Source: Microbacterium sufflavum
GTDB taxonomy: Bacteria; Actinomycetota; Actinomycetes; Actinomycetales; Microbacteriaceae
DNA: 64,000 nt
Reading direction: 5' to 3'
NCBI RefSeq assembly: GCF_023091155.1
Contig: NZ_JAHWXK010000001.1
Coordinates: 372,001-436,000, forward strand
A program made the position numbers and the translations under genes. Below the pieces are notes generated by a model. The model ran no database searches and was not told the origin of the DNA. It saw only the letters and a program-made list of their open reading frames with translations. Below are positions 1 through 8,902 of the stretch, piece after piece; positions within the stretch are counted from its first letter, which is position 1; each line of letters starts with the position of its first letter.

Positions 1-152
1 CACAGCTCGAGGAGCGTCGCACCCAGCTGGAACACCTGCAGCGCGAGCTCACGGGGTGCATCGGCTGCGGCTGCCTGTCGCTCAAGGCGTGCCGCCTGCT
101 CAATCCCGACGACACCCTCGGCGACGACGGTCCGGGCCCCCGCCGCATCTGA
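1..152 (+). CDS. soxR: SoxR redox sensor, C-terminal end (partial)
   Basis: The last 49 codons of a MerR-family regulator whose start lies outside the window. The visible part is the end of the dimerisation helix, then the cluster CIGCGCLSLKAC, which has the Cys-X2-Cys-X-Cys-X5-Cys spacing of the SoxR [2Fe-2S] ligands, then a short tail with NPDD and a TGA at 150. SoxR senses redox-cycling compounds through this cluster and activates a promoter with an over-long spacer; in actinobacteria it usually controls oxidoreductases and efflux pumps directly. The DNA-binding domain and target genes are not visible, so the regulon cannot be named. Confidence 0.9.
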   Translation, partial: QLEERRTQLEHLQRELTGCIGCGCLSLKACRLLNPDDTLGDDGPGPRRI

Positions 153-273
153 CCGGGCACGTCGCGCTCGACGTTCGTCCAGCGCGGATCCGACGATCGG
201 CCAGACCTCTGCGCCGGCCCGCCAGGCCGTCCGAACGGCGTTGTGCCTGTAACGAGTAACCCTTTACCTTCTA

Positions 274-301
274 GACGGCACACGGCCATCCGTGTGCCGT
301 C
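274..301. terminator. Perfect 12-bp hairpin after soxR
   Basis: The arms at 274-285 and 290-301 are perfect complements around a 4-base loop. No T-run follows, so this is either a weak terminator for soxR or a binding site ahead of the large surface-protein gene. Nothing else in the gap 153-423 looks like a gene. Confidence 0.55.
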
Positions 302-423
302 CTCACGGTCGCGGGCTGTCCCGACAGCCAGGCGCGGGTGCGCGTCCGCGAGGGAACCGATCATCACGTCGTCGCACGGTGTCGTCGCGCCGGCGTGATC
401 GACCAACCATTGAAGGGATACCC

Positions 424-3400
424 GTGGATTCCACAGCAGCAGTACTCTCGCGACCACCCGGTCGCGTGCGCCGATTCACGAGCATGCTCCTGGCATCGCT
501 CTTCGTCACCTCGGCACTGGTCGGGGTGAGCACGCTCGGAGGCCCCGCTCCGAGCGCCGAGGCCACCCAGAGCTGGGGCACGACGACGCTTCGTCAGACC
601 AACCAGTTCTTCGCCTACGTCAACGCCGGCGAACAGCTCACCGGCGACATCTCGAAGCTCGTGCGAGGGGTCGGATCCCAGTCGGCCACGCTCCGGGCCA
701 CATCGCCGTCCGGTGAGACGTTCGAGTGCACCGTGGCCGCCGACGCGGTCGTCGGCACCGCCTGCACGTTCGGCACCCAGACGGCGGCGGTCAGCGGCAT
801 CTGGACGATCGACTTCGTCCGTCCCGTCGCCGACTCGCAGGCCGCCGCCGGCACCTTCCAGTGGAACATCACCGTCAGCTCGGGCGGCACGCCGATCCCC
901 GGCCGCGTGTGGTCCGACGACTTCATCATGGAAGACACGGAACCGGCGACCTTCGACCTCTGGTACGTCGGCTCGACGGGCTACCAGTACCGGTCGACGT
1001 ACTCGGACTTCCGCGGCATCTCGAGCCGGTTCCAGGTGAACCAGTTCGGCAACGTGCTGCCAGGGACGTGCACGCCGTACTACGGCAGCGCGGCCATGGG
1101 AGCGCCCACCGGCTCGGAGATCCCCGGCATCGAGCCGAGCGACTCGTGCGGTGTGCCGTACCACATCTTCTTCGAGACGCCCGCGGCCGACCTCCCCGCG
1201 TCGGCCTCTGCCGTGGACGGCAGCCACTTCGTGCTGCCCGCGCCGGAAACACCGGACATCTCCGGCTTCGCGTTCGCGCCCGCCGGCAACGACACGCGTG
1301 CCGGCACGTTCACCTTCACCACGAGCGGTCACGTCGGCTCGGTCGACCTCTGGGTCGACGCGGACGCCGACGGCTTCTACGGAACCGCGGGCGATCGCCT
1401 GATCACCGTGGCGGTCAACGGGGACGGCGTGCAGGCGGTGTCCTTCGACGGACTCGACGCCTTCGGAGCACCGATTCCCGCGACGACGCAGTTCGCCGCG
1501 CGCGCCGGTATCTCCAAGGCGGGTGAGATCCACTTCGTCAACTCCGACATCGAGAGCCGCGGCGGCATCTCCGTGACCGCGATCAACGGCCCGGCGGCCG
1601 GGTCGTCCACCCTGTACTGGAACGACACGACCCTGGAGCTCGCGAACCACCGCACGGACTGCCTTCCGCCCGTGATGGACGGACGGGCGGGGACGGCGAG
1701 CGCTGTCCCCGGCGGCGTGCACGGCTGGCCCTGCGACATGAGCATCCAGCCCAACAACGCGAACAACGGCGTCGACGGCCCCTGGGGCGACGTGCGCCAC
1801 ATCGACGACTGGACCTTCACGCCGGTCGACGAGCAGGAGCAGATCATCGTCGCACCCGCGGCGAACTACACCGTGGTGAAGTCGTCCGACCCGGCCGACG
1901 GCGAGTCGGTCCAGTCGGGTGACGTGGTGACCTACACGATCGACGTGGCACAGGTGGGCAACGTCCCCGCGGACGCCACGCTCACCGACGACCTCGCGAA
2001 CGTGCTCGACGACGCCGCGTACAACGGCGACGTCGCCGCCAGCACGGGAACGGTCGACGTGACCGGAACCACCCTGTCGTGGAACGGCACCCTCCCCGTG
2101 GGCGGGACCGCGACGATCACCTACTCCGTGACCGTCGACGACATGTCCGACCTGCCCGCGGGCGACTACAGTCTCGGCAACGTGGTCACCAGCCCCGGCT
2201 GTGCGACCGCGGACGACTGCTCGACGGTGCACCCGATCGGCGCGTACTCCGTGGTGAAGACCTCGGACCCCGCGTCCGGCACGACCGTGTCCGATGATCA
2301 GAAGCTGACGTTCACCGTCACCGTCACCGAGACCGGTCAGGGTTCCGTGGACGGCGCGACGCTGACCGACGACCTCTCCGACGTGCTCGACGACGCCACC
2401 TGGAACGACGACCTCGTCGCCTCCGCCGGCACGGTGTCCTTCGACCAGGACAGCGAGCAGCTGGACTGGTCGGGCGACCTGGCCCCCGGCGCCGTCGTGA
2501 CGATCACCTACTCGGTGACCGTCACCGGAGACGGCGACCAGTCGCTGATCAACCAGGTCACCAGCCCCGGGTGCGCCTCGCCCGAGACGTGCGGCACGAC
2601 GCACCTGTACGGCACCTACTCGGTGGTCAAGGAGTCCGACCCCGCGTCGGGCACCGACGTGGCCCCCGGTGACACCATCACCTACACGGTGACCGTCACC
2701 CAGGCGGGTACGGGCGCGGTCGACGCCGTGCTCACGGACGACCTGACCGGGGTGCTCGACGACGCCGTGTGGAACGGCGACCTGGCGGCCGACCTCGGCA
2801 CCGCGTCGTTCGATCCCGCGACGAACGCCTTCACGTGGAACGGCACGCTCCAGCCGGGCGAGGTGGCCACGATCACCTACTCGGTCGGGGTCAGCGGCGC
2901 CGGAGACACCGACCTGCTCAACGTCGTCACCAGCCCGGGCTGTGCCACCGCCGACGTCTGCTCCACGGAGCACTTCGTCGGGGCGTACTCCGTGGTCAAG
3001 ACATCCGACCCCGCACCGGGGACGGCCGTCCAGCCGGGGGACGTCATCACCTACACGGTGACGGTGACGCAGACCGGCCGCGGGGCGGTGCAGGACGCCG
3101 TCCTCACCGACGAGCTGCCCGAGGTGCTCGACGACGCCACGTGGAACGACGACGCGGAGGTCTCCGCCGGCGACCTCGACTACGACGAGGACACGCAGGA
3201 GCTGAGCTGGACCGGCGACCTGGCCGTGGGCGACGTCGTCACGATCACCTACTCGGTGACCGTGACCGCCGCGGGCGACACCAGCCTGACCAACACGGTC
3301 ACCAGCCCGGGCTGCCTCACGCCGGAGGACTGCACGACGAACCACCTCGCGGGTTCCTACTCCGTCGTGAAGGACTCCGATCCCGCCCCGGGCACCGACG

Positions 3401-4605
3401 TCGCCACGGGTGACACGATCACCTACACCGTGACCGTCACCCAGTCCGGCCTCGCCGCCGTGACGGGCGCGACGCTCACGGACGACCTGTCCGAGGTGCT
3501 GGACGACGCCACGTGGGACGACACGATCACCGCCACCAGCGGTGCCGCGACGTTCGACCCGGCGACGGCACAGCTCGCCTGGACGGGCGACCTGGTTCCC
3601 GGCGCCGTGGTGACGATCACCTACTCGGTCACCGTCGTCGAGGGTGGCGACACGACGCTCACCAACGTCGTGACCAGCCCCGGCTGCGAATCCGAGTCGG
3701 TGTGCACCACCGAGCACTACACCGGCACCTACGCCGTCGTGAAGAGCTCGGACCCGGTGTCGGGCACGACGGTCGCGGCCGGCCAGGTGATCGACTACAC
3801 GATCACGGTCACGCAGGACGGTGCCGGGTCGGTGGCCGCACTGCTGTCGGACGACCTGACCGGTGTCCTCGACGACGCGTCGTACAACGGCGACGTGGCG
3901 GCGAGCCTCGGCACGGTGGCGATGGACGGCGCGAACCTCACCTGGAACGCGACGCTCGCGCCCGGCGAGATCGCGACGATCACGTACTCCGTGACCGTCG
4001 GGGCGATCGGATCGGGTGACGGGCAGCTGCCCAACGTGGTCACGAGCCCGGGCTGCCAGAGCGAGACCGACTGCGCCACGGTGCACCAGGTCGGCGCGTA
4101 CACCTTCGAGAAGACATCGGACCCCGCACCGGGACGGGTCGACCGCGGCGACGTGATCGACTACACCCTGACGGTGCGCCACACCGGCGTCGGACCGATC
4201 CCCGGTGCGCGGATCCTCGACGATCTGACCGCGGTGCTCGACGACGCCACGTACAACGACGATGCGGTCGCGTCCGCGGGGACCGTGACCCGTGACGGCG
4301 TGGACCTCACCTGGACCGGCGACCTCGTCGCGGGTGACGTGGTGACGATCACCTACTCGGTGACCGTCACGGGCAACGGTGATGGCGACATCGACAACGT
4401 CGTCACCACCGACGACCCGCGCGGCGGCTGCGCGGCCAACGAGCCGTGCCGCACCGAGCACGACGTGCCGCCGATGCCGGGCCTGGCCACCACCGGTGGC
4501 GAGCTGCCGGTGTGGTCGGTGCCGATCGCGCTCCTGCTCCTGCTGGTCGGCAGCGGCGTGTACGTCGTCGCCCGCCGTCGTCGGAGCGACATGAACGCCG
4601 AGTAG
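424..4605 (+). CDS. Cell-wall-anchored protein with seven DUF11/DUF7927-like repeats
   Basis: A secreted surface protein of 1393 residues. The start is GTG 424 because AAGGGA lies at 413-418; ATG 484 is a possible alternative. The N-terminus has an Arg-rich n-region, a hydrophobic core and APSAEA before the mature part (signal peptide). Residues about 50-470 form a unique head region. Seven repeats of about 124 residues follow, beginning near bases 1864, 2242, 2614, 2983, 3355, 3727 and 4096; each has a (V/F)xKxSDP start, a LDDA motif, an ITYSV motif and, at its end, a conserved Cys pair (SPGC...C). The C-terminus has LATTG, a membrane segment and RRRR, which is a sortase signal of the LAxTG (class E) type. 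DUF11-type repeats are stalk modules in wall proteins. Adhesion or wall structure is inferred; no ligand can be named. Confidence 0.85.
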   Translation: MDSTAAVLSRPPGRVRRFTSMLLASLFVTSALVGVSTLGGPAPSAEATQSWGTTTLRQTNQFFAYVNAGEQLTGDISKLVRGVGSQSATLRATSPSGETFECTVAADAVVGTACTFGTQTAAVSGIWTIDFVRPVADSQAAAGTFQWNITVSSGGTPIPGRVWSDDFIMEDTEPATFDLWYVGSTGYQYRSTYSDFRGISSRFQVNQFGNVLPGTCTPYYGSAAMGAPTGSEIPGIEPSDSCGVPYHIFFETPAADLPASASAVDGSHFVLPAPETPDISGFAFAPAGNDTRAGTFTFTTSGHVGSVDLWVDADADGFYGTAGDRLITVAVNGDGVQAVSFDGLDAFGAPIPATTQFAARAGISKAGEIHFVNSDIESRGGISVTAINGPAAGSSTLYWNDTTLELANHRTDCLPPVMDGRAGTASAVPGGVHGWPCDMSIQPNNANNGVDGPWGDVRHIDDWTFTPVDEQEQIIVAPAANYTVVKSSDPADGESVQSGDVVTYTIDVAQVGNVPADATLTDDLANVLDDAAYNGDVAASTGTVDVTGTTLSWNGTLPVGGTATITYSVTVDDMSDLPAGDYSLGNVVTSPGCATADDCSTVHPIGAYSVVKTSDPASGTTVSDDQKLTFTVTVTETGQGSVDGATLTDDLSDVLDDATWNDDLVASAGTVSFDQDSEQLDWSGDLAPGAVVTITYSVTVTGDGDQSLINQVTSPGCASPETCGTTHLYGTYSVVKESDPASGTDVAPGDTITYTVTVTQAGTGAVDAVLTDDLTGVLDDAVWNGDLAADLGTASFDPATNAFTWNGTLQPGEVATITYSVGVSGAGDTDLLNVVTSPGCATADVCSTEHFVGAYSVVKTSDPAPGTAVQPGDVITYTVTVTQTGRGAVQDAVLTDELPEVLDDATWNDDAEVSAGDLDYDEDTQELSWTGDLAVGDVVTITYSVTVTAAGDTSLTNTVTSPGCLTPEDCTTNHLAGSYSVVKDSDPAPGTDVATGDTITYTVTVTQSGLAAVTGATLTDDLSEVLDDATWDDTITATSGAATFDPATAQLAWTGDLVPGAVVTITYSVTVVEGGDTTLTNVVTSPGCESESVCTTEHYTGTYAVVKSSDPVSGTTVAAGQVIDYTITVTQDGAGSVAALLSDDLTGVLDDASYNGDVAASLGTVAMDGANLTWNATLAPGEIATITYSVTVGAIGSGDGQLPNVVTSPGCQSETDCATVHQVGAYTFEKTSDPAPGRVDRGDVIDYTLTVRHTGVGPIPGARILDDLTAVLDDATYNDDAVASAGTVTRDGVDLTWTGDLVAGDVVTITYSVTVTGNGDGDIDNVVTTDDPRGGCAANEPCRTEHDVPPMPGLATTGGELPVWSVPIALLLLLVGSGVYVVARRRRSDMNAE
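1864..4467 (+). repeat. Seven tandem ~370-bp coding repeats
   Basis: In-frame tandem repeats inside the wall-protein gene with starts at about 1864, 2242, 2614, 2983, 3355, 3727 and 4096, giving unit lengths of 369-378 bases. Stretches such as the ones coding ITYSVTVT and TSPGC are nearly the same at the DNA level, so unequal recombination could add or remove whole units without a frameshift. Confidence 0.85.
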
Positions 4606-4622
4606 TCGACGGTGCTCGACGG

Positions 4623-4652
4623 GAGCGGGGCGGCCATCCGGCCACCCCGCTC
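4623..4652 (+). terminator. Terminator hairpin after the wall-protein gene
   Basis: GAGCGGGG (4623-4630) pairs with CCCCGCTC (4645-4652), with a second stem GGCC/GGCC inside and loop ATCC. It lies 18 bases after the stop codon at 4605. There is no T-tract, as is common in high-GC actinobacteria. Confidence 0.7.
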
Positions 4653-4780
4653 TCGTCGTCTGCGGAGCCGCTTCGACGCATGCCGTGCGGCGTATGCGGG
4701 CCGGGTTAGCCTGAGGACAGCGATCGGCATCCGCCCTTGGCTTCCACAGCTCAAGGGCTCCCGATCGACAGGAGAGCATC

Positions 4781-5893
4781 ATCTCTCTCACCCGAACCGC
4801 CTCCCCCGCCTCCACCCTCGGCCCCGTCCGCCAGACCTACGCGGGCACCGCCGAATTCCCCCCGATGACACGGGCGTACCGCGACGTGCAGCAGGTGGTG
4901 AAGGAGACCGGGCTGCTGCAGCGCACCCCCGTGTTCTACTCGCTCGTCGGCGGCGCCCTGCTGCTGGCCCTCGCCGGGTGCGTCACCGGCTTCCTGCTGC
5001 TCGGCGACAGCTGGTTCCAGCTGCTCATCGCGGCGGCGCTCGGCATCGTCTTCACGCAGATCGCGTTCCTCGCGCACGAGGCAGCGCACCGGCAGATCCT
5101 GTCGTCCGGTCCCGCGAACTTCCGCCTCGCGCGCATCCTCGCCGGGATCGTCGGCATGAGCTACCACTGGTGGGACTCGAAGCACACCCGCCACCACGGC
5201 AACCCGAACCAGGTCGGCCGTGACCCCGACATCGAGGTCGACACGATCTCCTTCCTCGAGACCGATGCCGCGCAGTCCCGCGGCCTCGTGCGGCTGATCA
5301 CCCGCAAGCAGGGCTGGCTGTTCTTCCCGCTGCTCACGCTCGAGGGCCTCAACCTGCACTACATCGGCCTCAAGCACCTGCTCACCCGCAAGAACGTGAA
5401 GGGCCGCTGGATCGAGCTGTCGCTCATCGTCGCCCGGTTCGCGATCATCCTGATCCCGGTGTTCCTGATGCTGCCGCTCGGGATGGCGTTCGCGTTCCTC
5501 GGGGTGCAGCTCGCGGTGTTCGGCGTGTACATGGGCGCGTCGTTCGCCCCCAACCACAAGGGCATGCCGATCATCGCGCCCGACGCCAAGCTCGACTTCT
5601 TCTCCAAGCAGGTGCGCACCTCGCGCAACATCCACGGCGGCCGCTGGGTCACCTGGCTCATGGGCGGCCTGAACCACCAGGTCGAGCACCACCTGTTCCC
5701 CAACATGTCGCGCCTGCACCTGGCGAAGGCGCGGGAGATCGTGCGCGACTACTGCGCCGCCAACGGCATCGCGTACACCGAGACGAGCCTCGTGCGCTCC
5801 TACGCGATCGTGATCGACTACCTCAACCGGGTGGGGCTCGCCGCGCGCGACCCGTTCGACTGCCCCGCCGCCGCGCAGCTGCGCCGCGCCTGA
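4781..5893 (+). CDS. Acyl-lipid/acyl-CoA fatty acid desaturase, probable ATC start
   Basis: A membrane di-iron desaturase that puts a double bond into acyl chains and so adjusts membrane fluidity. Seen: His boxes HEAAH and HTRHH about 36 residues apart, a late QVEHHLFP box, and four or more hydrophobic segments between. Start: the reading frame opens after a TGA at 4712 and holds no ATG, GTG or TTG before ATG 4865, yet AGGAG (4770-4774) sits six bases before ATC 4781 and the codons between read as a normal N-terminus (SLTRTASPASTLG...). ATC 4781 is therefore preferred, giving 370 residues; the conservative start ATG 4865 gives 342. A paralogue lies in the integrated element at 46121-47218. 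Confidence 0.93.
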   Translation: MSLTRTASPASTLGPVRQTYAGTAEFPPMTRAYRDVQQVVKETGLLQRTPVFYSLVGGALLLALAGCVTGFLLLGDSWFQLLIAAALGIVFTQIAFLAHEAAHRQILSSGPANFRLARILAGIVGMSYHWWDSKHTRHHGNPNQVGRDPDIEVDTISFLETDAAQSRGLVRLITRKQGWLFFPLLTLEGLNLHYIGLKHLLTRKNVKGRWIELSLIVARFAIILIPVFLMLPLGMAFAFLGVQLAVFGVYMGASFAPNHKGMPIIAPDAKLDFFSKQVRTSRNIHGGRWVTWLMGGLNHQVEHHLFPNMSRLHLAKAREIVRDYCAANGIAYTETSLVRSYAIVIDYLNRVGLAARDPFDCPAAAQLRRA

Positions 5894-5943
5894 CCGCCGC
5901 CGGCCGACCGGGGGCGCCCTCGCGGCGCGGGAGAATGGACTCC

Positions 5944-7344
5944 ATGTCCGCGCGTTCTCCCCAGCGACTGCTCTCCTCGGTCCGCCGGCTGCTGCACACC
6001 GACCCGTCGAGCGTCGCGCACACCGAGGCCCTGCCCGTCATCGACGAGCGCACCGTGCCGCGCGTGCTCGACCTCGCGACCCGCATCGGCGAGTCGATGT
6101 TCGCGGTGGGGGCGTCCGCGCACGAGGTGACCCTCGCGATCACCCGCGTGTGCGAGGCCTACGGGCTCAAGGGCGTCCAGGTCGACGTCACCTACAACTC
6201 GATCACGGTGTCGTTCCACCTCAGCGGGGAGGTTTGGCCGGAGACCCTGGTGCGCGTGGTGCGGGTCGCCGCCCCCGACCACGCCAAGCTGCAGCGCGTG
6301 CAGGCCCTGGTCGCCGACATCGACGCCGGGCTCGACCTGGAGTCCGCCCGCACCGCCTTCCGCGTGATCCGGCGGATGCCGTTCCGCTACCAGCAGCCGG
6401 TCGTGATCGTGGCCCGTGCGCTGCTCGCGGTGGGCGTGAGCATCATGCTGGGCGCCTCCCCGATCATCGTCGGGCTCACGTTCGTCGCGGCCCTGTGCGC
6501 CGCGCTCACCCAGGCCGGGCTCGCGCGGCTGCGGGTGCCTCTGTTCTTCAGCCAGATCGCGGGCGGGTTCGTGACGACGGTCGTCGCGGTCGCGGTGTCC
6601 GCGCTGGGCAGCGCCGGCGTCGAGCCCTTCGTGGGCATCCGGCCGTCGATCATCGTCGCGTCCGGCATCGTGCTCATGCTTGCCGGACTCACCGTGGTCG
6701 GTGCCGCGCAGGACGCGATCGACGGTTTCGCGCTCACCGCGGGCGGTCGCATCCTCGACCTCACGATGCAGACCCTCGGGGTCGTGATCGGCATCCTCGT
6801 CGGGCTGGAGCTGGGCGGCGTGCTCGGCTTCACGATGGGGCTGCCCGACGACCCCGCCCCGTTCGGGCCGCTGCTGAACCAGTTCGCCGGTGCCGTCATC
6901 ATCGCGGTCGCCGTGGCGGTGTTCAACGGCGCGGGACTGCGGATCATCCTGGTGAGCGCGCTGCTGAGCGCCCTGACGCTCGCCGGGTACGCGGGCACCG
7001 TGGCGCTGCACCTCCACCCCGCGGCGGCGAGCGCGGTCGGCGCGCTGCTGGCGAGCTTCGTCGGCATGCTGATCGCGCACAACCTGCACGTGCCCTCGGT
7101 CGCGGTGACGACGGCCGCGATCGTGCCGCTCGTGCCCGGGGTCGCGGTGTTCCAGGGGCTGCTGGAGATGGTGCACGCGGCGGGCACCTCCGCCGGGATG
7201 CTCGCCACGGGCGGCTCGCTCATCGACGCCGCGGTGATCGGCATTGCGCTCGCCTCCGGCGCCTCCCTCGGCCTCTACCTCGGCACCCCCGTGCGGGCGA
7301 CCCTCGCGGGCGTCGCGAAGACCAGGGCGCGCGTGCGGCGCTGA
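5944..7344 (+). CDS. ThrE-type threonine/serine exporter family protein
   Basis: An integral membrane protein of 466 residues with the two-part layout of the ThrE family: an N-terminal domain of about 170 residues (motif GxSAHEV, then a YNSITVSF strand) and about ten membrane segments after it, including a NxxGAxxxxxxA-type repeat in the second half. The family exports threonine and serine by proton antiport. GGGAG at 5929-5933 lies ten bases before ATG 5944; ATG 5935 would have no spacer. The gene stands alone between convergent neighbours. The substrate is inferred from the family only. Confidence 0.8.
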   Translation: MSARSPQRLLSSVRRLLHTDPSSVAHTEALPVIDERTVPRVLDLATRIGESMFAVGASAHEVTLAITRVCEAYGLKGVQVDVTYNSITVSFHLSGEVWPETLVRVVRVAAPDHAKLQRVQALVADIDAGLDLESARTAFRVIRRMPFRYQQPVVIVARALLAVGVSIMLGASPIIVGLTFVAALCAALTQAGLARLRVPLFFSQIAGGFVTTVVAVAVSALGSAGVEPFVGIRPSIIVASGIVLMLAGLTVVGAAQDAIDGFALTAGGRILDLTMQTLGVVIGILVGLELGGVLGFTMGLPDDPAPFGPLLNQFAGAVIIAVAVAVFNGAGLRIILVSALLSALTLAGYAGTVALHLHPAAASAVGALLASFVGMLIAHNLHVPSVAVTTAAIVPLVPGVAVFQGLLEMVHAAGTSAGMLATGGSLIDAAVIGIALASGASLGLYLGTPVRATLAGVAKTRARVRR

Positions 7345-7427
7345 CGCGGGCGCGGCGGCTCAGCGCGGGCGAGGGGTCGCGTGCGGCGCTGACGCGGGCG
7401 CGGCGGCTCAGGTCGCGCGAGGGGTCG
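7331..7427. repeat. Two-copy 48-bp direct repeat at a convergent gene end
   Basis: Unit 1 (7331-7378) and unit 2 (7379-7427) share their first 33 bases and the end GCGAGGGGTC. Unit 1 holds the stop codon of the exporter gene (7342-7344), and unit 2 runs into the 3' end of the acetyltransferase gene. It looks like a recent tandem duplication. Confidence 0.8.
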
Positions 7428-7923
7428 CGGTGAGGTCGAGCGCCCACTCGTTCACGGTGAGGTCGGCCCCGCGGAACCGCTCGGTCGCCACGCCCACGAG
7501 CTCAAACCCGCCGCGGCGGCACACCGCGTTGGAGGCCGGGTTGTCGACCGCGGGGAACGCGAGCAGCAGCCTCCGGCCCTCGTGGTGCTCGCGCGCCTCC
7601 GCGACGAGGAGGGACAGCGCCCGCGCGGCGACCCTCCGCCCCTGCGCCGCGGGCAGCACGAACCACCCGGTCTCCCATGAGGGGCCCGCGCTTCCCTCGA
7701 CCTTCCACCGCCCGATCGAGCCGAGCGGCGTACCGCTCTCGTCGACGATCGCGAACATCCGCGCCTCGCCGTCGCGCTGCAGCCGGAGGTACCGCTCGTG
7801 ACGCGCCAGGATCTCCGCCTCGCTCTCCGGTCCGTTGAGATGCGCGGTCATCTCCGGGGTGTTGGCGGCGTGCAGCAGCGGCAGGTCGGCGGGCGACCAC
7901 GGCCGCAGGGCGAGGGTGTCCAT
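7408..7923 (-). CDS. GNAT family N-acetyltransferase
   Basis: 171 residues with the GNAT fold of the RimJ/RimL type: an LRPW start strand, an acceptor region, a GSIGRW strand, the acetyl-CoA-binding turn QGRRVAARAL (about residues 94-103) and the late N-x-AS-N-A-V-CRRGGFE segment. It would move an acetyl group from acetyl-CoA to an amine of a small molecule or protein end; the substrate is unknown. It is divergent from the zinc-ribbon nuclease-like gene, with a 12-bp inverted repeat between them. Confidence 0.85.
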   Translation of the reverse strand: MDTLALRPWSPADLPLLHAANTPEMTAHLNGPESEAEILARHERYLRLQRDGEARMFAIVDESGTPLGSIGRWKVEGSAGPSWETGWFVLPAAQGRRVAARALSLLVAEAREHHEGRRLLLAFPAVDNPASNAVCRRGGFELVGVATERFRGADLTVNEWALDLTATPRAT

Positions 7924-7940
7924 GCGGGGAGTCTGCCGTC

Positions 7941-7973
7941 GACCTCCGACATCCGCGACCGATGTCGGAGGTC
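7941..7973. promoter_or_regulatory. 12-bp inverted repeat between divergent genes
   Basis: GACCTCCGACAT (7941-7952) and ATGTCGGAGGTC (7962-7973) are perfect arms with a 9-base spacer. The site lies between the starts of the acetyltransferase (7923, minus) and the zinc-ribbon gene (7992, plus). A TACCGT box at about 7979-7984 lies seven bases before ATG 7992, so the right-hand gene could be leaderless and an operator here could control both. No regulator gene is adjacent. Confidence 0.6.
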
Positions 7974-7991
7974 GCGCCTACCGTCTCCCGC

Positions 7992-8825
7992 ATGCCAGAT
8001 CCCGTGCCGACGTGGTGGGCGAGACGCCAGTTCTCGCGCGGTGCCGCCGTGCCCTACGCGGTGGGCACCTACCGGTCGGCGTGGTCGGCGTATCCCGAGC
8101 TCGTCCGCCAGTACCACCCGGAGCTGAACCACGGCATCGCGCTGTCGCAGGTGCCGCTGGCCGCCGACGTGCTGCTGTGCTGGGAGTGTCCGCTCGGGCA
8201 CCGGTTCGCGGCCACCCCGACCGAGCAGCGCGAACGACCGGGGCGCGTGCGGCGGCGTTCGTCGTGGTGTCCGGAGTGCTCCGCGCTCGCCCGCCCGCAG
8301 CCGGTGGTGCTGGGCGAGGCTCGCGCGCTGCCCGCCCGCCCGAAGAAGCCCGCCCCCGCGCTGTGCACGAAGACCCCCGACCTGCCGAAGGGCACCCCGT
8401 TCCTCAGCGCGTGCGCGCCGAAGCCCGCGTCGGCGGCCGAGGCGAAGCTGCGCGCGATGCTGCGCGACCGGCTGGAGTTCACCGATGGCCTCAACGCGAT
8501 CAAGGTCGTGCTGCCGTTCTTCCGGCACACCGAGGTGTGGCCCGACATCCTGCTGCCCGAGCTGCGGGTCGCGATCGAGTACGACTCCGTCGGCCGTCAC
8601 GGGCTCGAGCACGTCGGCAAGCGCGAGGAGGCCGACCGCCGCAAGGACCGCGCGGTGCGGGGCGCCGGCTGGGAGGTCGTGCGGCTGCGCACCGGTCCGC
8701 TCGAACCCCTCGGCCCGTACGACGTGCAGCTCACGGGGCTCGGCCGGGCGGCGATCGATCGGCTCGTCGAGCGGCTCCGCGAGATCCGGGGCCCGCTCCT
8801 CGTCGACCCGTATCTGCGCGCGTGA
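7992..8825 (+). CDS. Zinc-ribbon protein with Vsr/DUF559-like nuclease core
   Basis: 277 residues of uncommon design. Residues 63-66 (CWEC) and 93-96 (CPEC) form a zinc ribbon of the kind found in DUF4379-type proteins, with GH after the first pair. After a Pro/Lys-rich linker, residues 147-235 read like a Vsr or DUF559 PD-(D/E)XK fold: SAAEAKLR, then WPDILLP (Asp185), IEYD (Glu196, Asp198), a His at 203, RKD (218-219), and the last strand WEVVRLR. Vsr nicks DNA at T:G mismatches; whether this protein cuts DNA, and which, is not known. The start chosen is ATG 7992 rather than ATG 7962, which lies inside the palindrome. No methylase or helicase is next to it. Confidence 0.7.
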   Translation: MPDPVPTWWARRQFSRGAAVPYAVGTYRSAWSAYPELVRQYHPELNHGIALSQVPLAADVLLCWECPLGHRFAATPTEQRERPGRVRRRSSWCPECSALARPQPVVLGEARALPARPKKPAPALCTKTPDLPKGTPFLSACAPKPASAAEAKLRAMLRDRLEFTDGLNAIKVVLPFFRHTEVWPDILLPELRVAIEYDSVGRHGLEHVGKREEADRRKDRAVRGAGWEVVRLRTGPLEPLGPYDVQLTGLGRAAIDRLVERLREIRGPLLVDPYLRA

Positions 8826-8902
8826 GCGCCGCGCTCCCCCGGCGACGTCCCGCGCTTGGTAGCCTGACGACCACCCCGCCCCCACCCCGAAAGGCCGCCC
8901 CG

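Noticed and set aside
364-4815. 1483-residue open frame antisense to the wall-protein gene
   Set aside because: It is a mirror of the coding repeats in high-GC DNA; its translation is Arg/Gly/Val/His-rich with no domain, and it runs past both ends of the real gene.
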